A stretch of 64,000 nt of DNA, from positions 5,957,534-6,021,533 of the forward strand of contig CM070615.1 in assembly GCA_036346395.1 (NCBI GenBank), read 5' to 3'. How positions within the stretch are numbered: position 1 is the stretch's first letter; every line of letters starts with the position of its first letter. Both the position numbers and the translations under genes were made by a program. The DNA is from Hsuehochloa calcarea. Lineage: Eukaryota > Streptophyta > Magnoliopsida > Poales > Poaceae. The notes beneath the pieces were generated by a model. The model had not been told where the DNA came from. It searched no databases and worked only from the letters and a program-made list of their open reading frames with translations. Positions 1 to 8,889 of this stretch are shown here, in pieces.

Positions 1-316
1 CAATACGTCTTGAAGTTCGAAATTGAGATCATATGTTTTTCCAACTGTTCCTGCCACTGTTGCGGTTTTCTGTAGGTCTACATATCTTAGTAGTTGATAA
101 ATCGGTTGTACCAATTTAATGACCCAATCCATATCGGACCACCATTGTCTACTTGTGATATATGAATACATGTATTCTCCTTCCTCGGTCGTGCTCAAAT
201 GGTTGGAACTCCACACATTTGATACCATCCACTTCATGAACTTTGCTTTTCTATCTCAAAATTTTTTCAAGAAAATAAATGTTGTTCCAAACCTTGTAGT
301 GTTTGGACGAACTATC
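1..316 (-). mobile_element. hAT transposon fragment, first piece
   Basis: This stretch is a diverged copy of 18520-18837, the transposase-coding part of the intact hAT at 16487-20874. The shared landmarks occur in the same order. No terminal inverted repeat is visible, so the element continues left of the window. The copy is interrupted after 316 by a retrotransposon and resumes at 3322. The piece is non-functional by itself. The family assignment rests on the DUF659-like transposase segment after 3322. Confidence 0.75.
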
Positions 317-783
317 TGTTGGAATTTTCCCAGACTTCGCTCTGTCTTTGTTCCAGAAAAAAAATCAGTCTTACACTGTCATGTTTTTCTTCCTCGGTTT
401 TCTCCGTTGGAATTCACGTGAAGCTAGCAAAACTCATGGAGCAAACCCGACCTTTTCTCGGTTGGTCCTCCCGTCCCTATCTTCTCGTGATGTATGTCTC
501 GGCATAAGCAACGCCTTACCTAGCCCCCTTCGGTCTTTGCTTCTCGAGATTCCCCGCCTCAGATGCAGCCAACACCGCTTCTCGCACGCCATGAGACAAA
601 CCGAACAATCCAGAGATATCTTTCTGAGCCTGGTTGCTCCTCTTTTTATTTATTCTCGTTGCACTTCTTTTACATGACTTCATGGCCTTTTAAAGGCTGA
701 GTTATACGTCTGTTACTCGGACTCGGAATAGAAATCAAAAACGGAAACTAATAAAACATCAAGAAACGAGATTAACTCTAACA
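317..783 (-). repeat. 3' LTR of the 317-3321 element
   Basis: This 467-bp direct repeat matches 2859-3321. It begins TGTTGG and ends CTAACA. On the minus strand it is the downstream (3') LTR. The two LTRs differ by scattered substitutions and small indels, so the insertion is not very recent. Confidence 0.9.
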
Positions 784-797
784 ATCACCCCCTTAAT
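784..797 (-). promoter_or_regulatory. Polypurine tract of the 317-3321 element
   Basis: Read on the minus strand, the sequence next to the 3' LTR is AAGGGGGTGAT. A purine run in this place primes plus-strand DNA synthesis in LTR retrotransposons. It fixes the element's orientation. Confidence 0.75.
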
Positions 798-1397
798 CTT
801 GTTTCTTCACCTTGATCATCTTGATCTTCTCTCATCCGAACTTCCAATCCTTCCTCTTTTACTCGCACTCACAATGCTGTTTGGGCCGATCATCAGCCCC
901 CTGCGCTTGCTTTATCCTGAGCTATACACTAACCAACGCTTGCCGTATCTCGAACCTGGACTGAACTCGTCCTTCCTTGCACGCCCGCCTGGGTTGGAGC
1001 ACCTACTCCCACGACCACCTGGGCTTTGCCATTACACGAGCCTCTCGCCTCTCTCTTGGACCAAACACGTCCGCTTTCCCAGACATCTCACCGAGGCTAC
1101 ACCGCCTCCCCTTCTGCAGTGCCTACATGCCGATGGGGTCTATGGGCTTGACCGAGCCGCTGGTTCCTCCAAAGAAGAATCGCATCTTGCGTGGGACTCG
1201 CCATCCCCTTGAGTGCCTCGCGCGCCTTCTGCGTGCCATCTGCACCCGAGACTCACTTTCTTTGCGCCTCGCGCCAATCTGTCTGCCGTCCCCAGGTTCC
1301 GCCATGTCCTTGGCGGTGAGATCAACAATGCACGAGACCTCTGTCTTGGCTTTACTCCCGCCCACTGCTCCTTGGTGTCGCCCTTCGCGAAACCGGT

Positions 1398-2740
1398 TTA
1401 CAAGCTTTGGGAAATTTTATATAACCGGTTCGGGATCTCTTCACCTTCATCAATGATCTTTGTTCTTGTTATAGACACGCAAGAACTCATCTGCGCAAAG
1501 ACCACCCCGCACCCGCTTCGCCAATTGCCCGAGGCCGAGTATGTTATTACACGACTTGGTATATAATAGATTTCACCAAGATCCTCGATCACCGTTCTTG
1601 CATTGCAATAGCATTGATCCTTTGCCTCTTATTTGCACCGGGCCGCCGTCGCCAAATTTGACTTTGCCCAAATCTTCTCATCAAGCTCATGGAACATGGA
1701 GCGATCTCCGTCATGTGATTGCTTGCTCCATTGTCTAAGTACCACTCATCAAGATGATCATGGTTTCCTCCTCTCATGTCGTAGTTTAGGAACTACGTTC
1801 TCTCGTTCAACATCGCCATGATGGCGCCCGGTTGACACATAAGGAGAAGTAGTAGGGTGGCTCGTAGTCTTCAATAGCTCGAGTGAGGTTTGTCTCCTCG
1901 TTCTTCTTCTTGTTTTGGCAATCCAAGCATAGTGCCCATATTTATCGCAGATTGAAGCACTTTATGTGGCTGCGGCACTCCGACGCATAGTGACCGTATT
2001 TATCACATTTAAAACACTTGATATGTGACTTGTCACGGGATCTGTCACCATCGCCTTGCCTAGCCCAATCTTCACGTTCTCCTCTGTCGCCTTCCTCATA
2101 CCGCGTCACGTCCACCCCATTGCGGTTCTTCGCTATCTTCAAGAGTGGGATTTTCCCTTGTTGCTTGACGAGGAATCGCCATCATCCTTCTTCGCCGTAC
2201 TCGCCACTCGGCCGAGTAGCGAGAGTTGGTCGTCGCCATTCTTTATTGTTGTTCTTGCCGACGCGATGCGCGGACATGTACGCTCTTCATAAGTCTTGAT
2301 CGTCCCACCGCTTCCTCAAATGGCATGGTGTCGAAATCGTAGAACCGCCGATCCGTGATCACACTCAAATCGATCCAACGCGGTGTCGAATAACTTCTTC
2401 ACCAATGCGGCATCGTCGGCGTCGCCACTAGGTTGGCGTACCTAATGGACATGCCATTGAGTCTTCCGCGATCGTTGGTCGGGGTTCTCCTCCTTCATGC
2501 GCATGATGTCGAAGTCATTCTTCAACGTCTGCAAATCACAGCATTCTTGGCGCGATCCGCGCTAATGAACCTTGTCTTGAGACGGTCCCAAACCTCCTTC
2601 GCCGTTTTCTTCCTTGCTACCGCATCGAGGTCCTCGGGGCGCTTGGAAAAGATGCGACCTCGCCTTTTGTCCTTTTTTTCGTCGACGGCCGCCCGATCAC
2701 GGCTCGATTGCTTCCCAACGCCTTGATCCTCCATCATCGC
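1398..2740 (-). pseudogene. Decayed copia Gag-protease-GPI region
   Basis: Minus-strand pieces read in element order. First is a Gag segment (about 2737-2522) with the typical TAKEVWDRLKTRF motif. Next is a CCHC zinc knuckle, C-F-K-C then GHYASEC (about 2040-1950). Then comes a protease-like motif WYLDNGASNHMT (about 1745-1700), where LDNGA stands for the usual D-S/T-G active site. A GAG-pre-integrase tail ending NRLYKI follows near 1400. Frames are broken by shifts and stops. Pol domains downstream are absent, so this is a deletion derivative. Gag would form the particle and the protease would mature it; neither is likely to be active here. Confidence 0.75.
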
Positions 2741-2844
2741 TGCGCCCGAATCACCCGAGACATGAAGTTTGTCGCCGTCACCGCGGTCTATGGAACGACC
2801 AGCAGCGCTTTCTCCGCGCTACCGCTCGAGGAACGATCGACATT

Positions 2845-2858
2845 GGCTCGATACCAAT
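2845..2858 (-). promoter_or_regulatory. Primer-binding site of the 317-3321 element
   Basis: The minus-strand reading ATTGGTATCGAGCC lies directly inside the right LTR. It resembles the initiator-Met-tRNA complement (TGGTATCAGAGC) used by many plant LTR retrotransposons. Confidence 0.75.
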
Positions 2859-3321
2859 TGTTGGAATTTTCCGCACTTCGCTCTGTCTTTGTTCCAAAAA
2901 AATCGGTCTTACAACTGTCATGTTTTTCTTCCTCGGTTTTCTCGTTGGAATTCACGTGAAGCTAGCAAAACTCATGGAGCATTGACCTTTTCTCGGTTGG
3001 TCCTCCCGTCCCTATCTTCTCGTGATGTATGTCTCGGCATAAGCAACGCCTTACCTAGCCCCCTTCCGGTCTTTGCTTCTCGAGATTCCCCACCTTTCAG
3101 ACAAAGAACACCGCTTCTCGCGGCGCCATGCGAGACGGCCCGAACAATCCCGAGAGATATCTTTCGGAGCCGGTGCTCTCTTTTTATTTATTCTCGTTGC
3201 ACTTCTTTTACATGACTTCATGGCCTTTTAAAGGCTGAGTTATACGTCTGTTACTCGGACTCGGAATAGAAATCAAAAACGGAAACTAATAAAACATCAA
3301 GAAACGAGATTAACTCTAACA
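2859..3321 (-). repeat. 5' LTR of the 317-3321 element
   Basis: A 463-bp copy of 317-783 with the same TGTTGG and CTAACA ends. It is followed at once by the CTATC target duplication (3322-3326). In minus-strand orientation it is the promoter-bearing 5' LTR. Confidence 0.9.
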
Positions 3322-4147
3322 CTATCTCTCCTCCAATTTGTTGGCACATTTCATTATGGAGGCGGCTGGGGTTGTATAGGAACCGACAAATCCTCTTAGC
3401 CGCCTTGGCAACCCCATCAACCTCCTCGAATTGGCCAATATCCTTCAACATGAGTTTGACGGTATGCACTGCACATGTCTGCCAAACTAAAGTTGGATAC
3501 TCTTCAATTACCAGTTGACATGCTTTTTTGTAGTTCACACCATTGTCAAGTCACAATTTGCATAACATGTTTAACTCCAACTTCTTCCACAACTTTACGA
3601 ATCTCACTTATGGAAAAACATTCTTCCATTGCAGTATAATATGAAGTTAATGATACTCATTTGTGTAGGTCCTGTCCATAAATCACATATGATGGAGACT
3701 CCATATAAATTACAGTAATCTTTGAACTATGCTACATGCTCTTTTACCTCTTGTTCGTTAGCATCAATATATGTTCTATTGATTTCATGCTCATCACCAT
3801 TTCATGCTCTCTTGGTGATGGAATGCCTCAACCAAGTTCTTGTGTCTCTATAATGGCGGCACGAAAATAAGGACACTCTGCCTTAACTCCAGCAATGTCA
3901 TTACTATGGAATCATTTAGACCAAAATTTTCCAAGTTTTAACTTTGCTTCTTCACGAAGTGCTGTATCAATGCGGGGTTGGATGAGTGCCCGACTACGCA
4001 AAATATCAGAATCAACTCTGTTGGACTGACCTGCCAAACATCCTAGAAATGATATTGCTTCCTGTACCACTTCCACTTCCCCTACCATTTCCACTTGACG
4101 TACCACTTCCACTGCCATCACCATGTTCAAACGCCGCACCCCTGGCT
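3322..4147 (-). pseudogene. hAT transposase remnant, second piece
   Basis: This continues the fragment interrupted at 316 and parallels 18838-19690. The minus strand encodes a DUF659-type hAT transposase segment. The motif PTLVWQTCAVHTVKLMLKDI sits at about 3505-3440, and a Gly/Ser-rich linker followed by SRMFGRS lies near 4050-4130. Several stops and frameshifts separate the pieces. At 4147 the similarity to hAT stops abruptly and copia sequence begins. No terminal inverted repeat or target duplication marks this edge, so it is a rearrangement breakpoint and not an insertion end. Confidence 0.75.
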
Positions 4148-5825
4148 TTTGCTGCAAGAGGCGGTGCTGCAAGAGGCACCATCAGAGGCAGAGGTACAGA
4201 AGGAACCACTGGAGACAGACCAGGAGAAGATTGTGATAATGGAGAAATAGGTGAAGAGTTAGAAAGAGACAACCATAAAATCGACTCAACGGTGGAAGCA
4301 GGAGAATGAGCTGAATCTCGATAGAAGAAAGGTCGAGATTCGTCAAAGACAACGTCTCGTGAGATCCTGATCCGTCGAGCAGAAGGATCATAGCAGCGAT
4401 AACCCTTGTGCTCAGAACTATAACCAAGAAACACACACTCAACTGATTGAGCTGGCAGTTTGGTGCGCTCATGAGGTTGCAGCAGAACAAAACAGGTGTA
4501 GCAAAAAACACGAAGGTGAGTGTACTAGGGGGCTTGAGAGTAGAGACGCTCTGTAGGACTGACACCCTTAAGAGCGGTGGAATGCTGCATATTGATGAGA
4601 TATGCAGCCGTAGAAACAGTCTCAATCCAGAACTGTGGTGGAACGTGAGAGGCAAGGAGAAGAGTGCGGGTAGTCTCAATCAGATGACAATGTTAGCAGA
4701 AACAAACTGTTTAAAATCGCAAGAACAATACTCGCTAGCAGAATCACAGCAAAAGTACGGATGAGAGAATCAAACTGAGTACAAACTATCGTTGCAAAGC
4801 TACGATAGATCGCAAGAAACTGACCACGATTAGATATAGGAAAAATCCATGTAAAACAAGAATAATCATCAATGAAGATCACATAAAGCTTATGCCTGCC
4901 TTTAGAGATAATAGGAGTAGGTCTCCATACATCTGAATGAACTAAGGCCCTGTTTGGTACAGCTTCCACTCCCAACGTCTCAATCGATTCTCGTGGAGCC
5001 GTACCAAACACCTTGATTCTCAAAACCACTAGATTCTGCTTCTCGCAAGGAGTTGTCTCGAAAATGTACTAGCAACGAGAAGCAGCCTGCCAGCAGATTC
5101 TCGTGAGAATCTAACCTTCAGAAACGAAAATACCCTTTGAAGTTGAAGGTTTTTACCCGCAAATGCCACTGAGTTACACAAATATAATTGAAGTATTACA
5201 CCTAGGGGTGATATGGTCTATTTGCCTCTAATCATCCCTCATATGGTTTTTGGAGCCAACCTATCAGCTAAACGGTTTCAACAGATAGCTACAGATTCTC
5301 AGAGAAGTGGATTCTCAGAGAATCAGGAGCAGAATCTGAAAAATGAGAATCTGGAGCTGTACCAAACAGAGCCTAAGTCAAAAGGACGAGAAAACAAGGA
5401 CGCATTAGAATGATAATGAAGTTGTAGCTGCTTGCCCAGCTTACAACCCTGACAAAACATGGTCGTGTCAACAGTAATACATCAAGAACACTCTGACGAA
5501 CTAATGAAGAAAGACGAGACCCACATAAGTGACCTAAACGATGATACCACTGCGCAAAAGCGCCAGAGGTGGTGGCAGCAGTGCCGATGGAAGTAGATGT
5601 AGAGGTGGCAGGAGCAATTGAAGTGGACGGAAGGTGGAGATGATCAATGATGTAGAGACCCTGACGATCCCTACGACACCGGTCAGTCCCAAGTACTGTC
5701 CCTGTCTGTCCATCCTGGATGAAACAGGTGTGAGAGTCAACTAACCTTACAGCCAAGATCCGTGAGCTGACCCACCGAGAGAAGCTGCATGATAAGCTGG
5801 GGAACATGGGAAACAACTGGAACAT
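4148..5825 (-). pseudogene. Copia GAG-pre-integrase and integrase remnant
   Basis: Minus-strand pieces show the GAG-pre-integrase motif YHRLGHLCGSRLSSLVRQ (about 5610-5510). The integrase core follows with VHSDVWRPTPIISKG and VIFIDDYS (about 4960-4860). The C-terminal part contains FLGYSSEHKGYRCYDP (about 4430-4380). Integrase would insert the element DNA into the genome. Stops, frame changes and a MITE inserted at 4946-5373 inactivate it. Confidence 0.75.
4946..5373. mobile_element. Tourist-like MITE (PIF/Harbinger type)
   Basis: This 428-bp non-coding element begins GGCCCTGTTTGGTACAGC. It ends with the near-complement GCTGTACCAAACAGAGCC. The trinucleotide TAA is duplicated at 4943-4945 and 5374-5376. 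The related copia at about 13588 reads straight through the same place with a single TAA, so the pre-insertion state is seen inside this window. A TAA duplication and GGCCCTGTTTGG ends are typical of Tourist elements, which are moved by PIF/Harbinger transposases. Confidence 0.9.
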
Positions 5826-7010
5826 AAAAGTCTGTGGACAAAAGAGTGCCTTGACAGCTGACAGATAGAGGAGTACCGTCAGCTGTCAGAACAGAGATGG
5901 GAAAAATAGGAGGTCCTACTGAAGTGAGAGATGTGGAGTCTGGTGTCATGTGGAAAGAGGTACCAGAATTCAGAACCCAAGAAGTACCTGGAGGAGACGT
6001 CCGAGCTAGATTGGCAAAACCTGCTGAGCTGTGAGAGAGCTGCTGAAGTAGAGTCTGGCAGAACTGTTGAACAGAGTCACCTTGCTGAGAAAGTCCTGAC
6101 GTGCTAGTCTGTCCTCTTGTCGAGGAAGGGCCTCCCTGTCCCTCCTTGGATCGTCTAGCCCCACGCATCTTGTTCTGCTTTTTTTGCACCACACAACGTT
6201 GATAGTTGTGCCCGAAGTTCTTGCAATAATTGCATTGAACCCCAATTGGTGCAAAAACAGGAGCAGAAATAGACACCTGAGGAGGGATTGTAGTCGAAGC
6301 AGAAACCGTCGGTGTAGTCGAAGAAGAAGGGGTAGCAAGCATAGCTAGAACAAACTGTGCTGTTAACCCGCGACAAAGCTCCTTAGCATGAAGCCCTAAC
6401 AGGCTCAACTTTGGGCGAAGACGGTAGACAAAGTTATAAAGGCGAAGGCGATCACGATCCGCCTTCTGCACTTTATGACACTCCTGGCAGAGCGGAGAAG
6501 CCAGCTCGTTCAGCTGGCGCTAGAGATTGGCCAGGGTTCGGAAGAAGTCGTTGACGGAGGACTCCTGGCGAAGCGTCACCAATTCACGTTGAAGTGAAAA
6601 GAACTGAGCATCGCTGCTCTGTTGGTATCGCTCGCGCAAGTACTCTCAGATCTGACGAGTGGTATGTAGACCAACAATGTCTGGCTGGATGGAGTCGTCG
6701 ACGCTGACCACCAGGATGGCTCGAACACGGGCTTCATCAGCACACTAGCGCTCAAAAGCGTCTATGGCATACTGAAAGGCCTCATCAGCAGCATCAGCAA
6801 TAGCAATAGCGGCCTCTGCCTCCTTGGTGGCCTCATCTTCTGCAGGAAGTGCAGAAGCAGACTGTCTGGGAGAAGGCTGAACCGGCGACGACGAACGAGG
6901 TTGAGCACCAGTGACATGTCCTCAGGGGCGGAGACCACCGAGGGTGATCTCCATGAGTGAAGAACACAACCTGTAGTTTGTCTCATTAAGCTTGGTTTCC
7001 GAGAATGGGA
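5740..7010 (-). pseudogene. Copia Gag-protease remnant
   Basis: Read on the minus strand from about 7010, a Gag body is broken by stops. A zinc knuckle CNYCKNFGHNYQRC lies near 6232-6190. A protease-type motif, SWVLNSGTSFHMT, follows near 5980-5940, with N where the catalytic Asp is normal. The same series occurs at 13750-15240. The product would be a nucleocapsid plus aspartic protease; this copy is inactive. Confidence 0.7.
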
Positions 7011-7649
7011 TCGCAACTGATGGAACGGAAGCCATCGGTAGGCGGCGCTGGACGGCGTGGCGACCAAGGCAACGAAGTCTAACAGGCGGCGCTGGACGGC
7101 GCGCAGTTAGATCAACGTACGGTTTTTTTGCCTTTTTTTGGGTCGGGCCGGTTCACGTAAACAAAAGCCTACTGCTAAGGCCATCAAGAAGCGGCAGCGC
7201 GAGAGGAACCCTAGTGCCCTTCTTTGGCGGCGGCAATGAGGGACCGGCGGCTTCAGCTTGGCAGCCGAGCCATCGAGGCCGAGCGGCGGTGGCGACGACG
7301 CTGTGGCGGGGAGGAGCTCGTCGGTAGGGAATCCGAGTGGCAGCTCGCGATGCGACGTCGGGAAGGAGCTTGTCAATGAGCGCCTCTATCTCCGTCTTGC
7401 GTTAGCGACGTCGAGGTCGTCAAGGACTAGCGGCCACATGCATCGGGTGTAGCGGTGCAGCTTCAGGAGCGCCTGCGTTGGCTTTAGGAATGGAGGTTCG
7501 GGTAGCGGCGGTGTCGGTTTCGGGAGCGGAAGCTCGGGCTGCCTCGTGGCAGAGCGGTGGCGACCCATGGAGTGCGACGGCGGCGGCTCGGCCGTGGGCT
7601 GACGGCGGCGAAACGAGGCGGCTGTGGAAAAACTAGGGTTAGTGCCCTA

Positions 7650-7699
7650 ACTCTGATACCATGTTATGAATATTGTGTGTATATTCAAGAGGACCCAAT
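7650..7699 (-). repeat. Partial 5' LTR and primer-binding site
   Basis: On the minus strand the PBS reads ATGGTATCAGAG. It abuts an LTR end that starts at 7662 with TGTTATGAATATT and matches 15747-15785. Similarity ends at about 7699, so only the first 38 bp of the LTR remain. Confidence 0.75.
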
Positions 7700-8510
7700 C
7701 AGGCTTATTAAGTCGTCGACTAGACTGGTCGGAGGCGCAGATACGACTGGAGCTAGCGACTCGACTTGCGCCGGCCGGCCTTCGTCGCCCTCGCCCTTCG
7801 TCGCAGCCGGCAGCTCCCTCGCGCCCTTTGTCGGTCGTCGCTCCTGTCGCCCAGCCCAGGTATGCTCCTCTCCCAGGCTCTCTATTTCTCTTCCTCTCTG
7901 CTTCTCGATCAAGTTGGCTTTGGGGACTGGGGATCGAAGGGAGGGGACTGGGGAGGAGGGATGGATGGATCTGGGCGAGGAGGAATCGAAGGGGCGATGG
8001 ATCTGGGATCCAGGGAGGCGGCGCGAGCGAAGGGAGGCTGAGAGAGGCGGAGAGAAGGCGGCGCGAGGGAAGGGAGGAGGAGAGAAAGGGGGAGGGGAGG
8101 CGGCGCGCTCGGCAGGGGGCGGAGAGAAAGGGTGAGGGGAGGCGGCTGTGGCGTGGCGCAGGCGGCGCGAGCGAAGGGAGGCGGAGAGAAAGGGGGAGGG
8201 GAGGCGAGCGCTCGGTAGGGGGCGGAGAGAGGGGGAGGGGAGGTGGCGCGCTGTGACGTGGCGCTCGGCAGGGGGCGGAGAGAAAGGGGGAGGGGAGGGG
8301 GCTGTGGCTGGCGGGGCAGTTGCCCGGTAAGGGCTGCCTGGGGCAGGGCAGCCCGGGATTTTCTGCGGCCACCACAATTAAAGTTGCTGCTGCTACTACT
8401 GTCGGGATCTTCTGCGGCTGCTCTGCACTGTCGCCTCGCCTTACCTTACCTCTTTAATAGCCATGATATGAACAGTACTTATTGACTAGTCGGCGACTAG
8501 TCGGCCATTC
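7700..8510. repeat. GC-rich minisatellite region flanked by direct repeats
   Basis: The segment is bounded by two similar 27-29-bp stretches in direct orientation (7704-7732 and 8478-8504). Both begin CTTATT and contain GACTAG motifs. Between about 8018 and 8310 lie imperfect repeats of a purine-rich unit (GGCGGAGAGAAAGGGGGAGG) alternating with GGCGCGCTCGGCAGG. Long open frames here on both strands come from the base composition and are not genes. The origin is unknown; it may be the interior of another repeat that truncated the copia LTR. Confidence 0.55.
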
Positions 8511-8889
8511 TGGTTTATCAGTTTAGAACACACATATGGCAGAATATCTATTTGTACCGTGTAACCTTCTGTGCACCATATTCTAAGATGTACCATTTGA
8601 TTGTTGTTAACAACTGATCTGAATTGTTTCGGTATTTTAATTTCAATGCACTATCTCTTTAACAATCATTTACCCTGTAGATATGTTTAGTTTCAGTACG
8701 CCGTGTTTTAAGAATGATATATCATATATATTTTATTGCATTATGGTTTCCTTTTTCTGTTCAGGTAGATGTTCATGAATATCTATATTTCTCTAGCATC
8801 AGAGCAATTTTATTCTGCTTGCTATTGTAAACTCCCCCTCTTTTTGAAATAAGCTTATAAAGGTGCTAACAAGCTGACTGATTGAGCAG
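8511..8889. other. Intron sequence before the first visible SWI3C exon
   Basis: AT-rich non-coding DNA with no recognisable repeat. It ends in a good 3' splice site, GATTGAGCAG, at 8889. The 5' part of this intron and the SWI3C exons for the SWIRM domain are not found in the window. They must lie beyond position 1, or are lost. Confidence 0.6.

Larger units (their letters stand above)
317..3321 (-). mobile_element. Non-autonomous Ty1-copia LTR retrotransposon with perfect 5-bp TSD
   Basis: The element is bounded by two LTRs (317-783 and 2859-3321) that start TGTTGGAATTTTC and end TAACTCTAACA. The 5-bp duplication CTATC flanks it at 312-316 and 3322-3326. It runs on the minus strand, with the primer-binding site beside the right LTR and the polypurine tract beside the left one. 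The interior is only about 2.1 kb. It codes for decayed Gag, protease and GAG-pre-integrase pieces. I see no integrase, reverse transcriptase or RNase H, so mobility would need enzymes from another element. The uninterrupted paralogue at 18838 shows the empty site, which confirms the insertion. Confidence 0.9.
4148..7699 (-). mobile_element. Truncated Ty1-copia element, same family as 10909-22365
   Basis: The minus strand carries, from right to left, part of an LTR (7662-7699), a primer-binding site, a decayed gag-protease region (about 7010-5740), GAG-pre-integrase and integrase (about 5825-4150). Order and sequence follow the copia element inside the SWI3C intron (15780 down to 12750). Reverse transcriptase, RNase H and the 3' LTR are missing because the element ends at the hAT junction (4147/4148). 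The LTR also breaks off after about 38 bp. A MITE interrupts the integrase. Confidence 0.85.

Noticed and set aside
799..1456. Plus-strand open frames of 137 and 159 codons
   Set aside because: They run antisense through the copia interior; the real decayed Gag-protease reading is on the minus strand.
7557..8485. Long overlapping open frames on both strands (up to 242 codons)
   Set aside because: They lie in a GC-rich minisatellite, give Arg/Gly- or Pro/Ser-rich low-complexity proteins in several frames at once, and have no domain.
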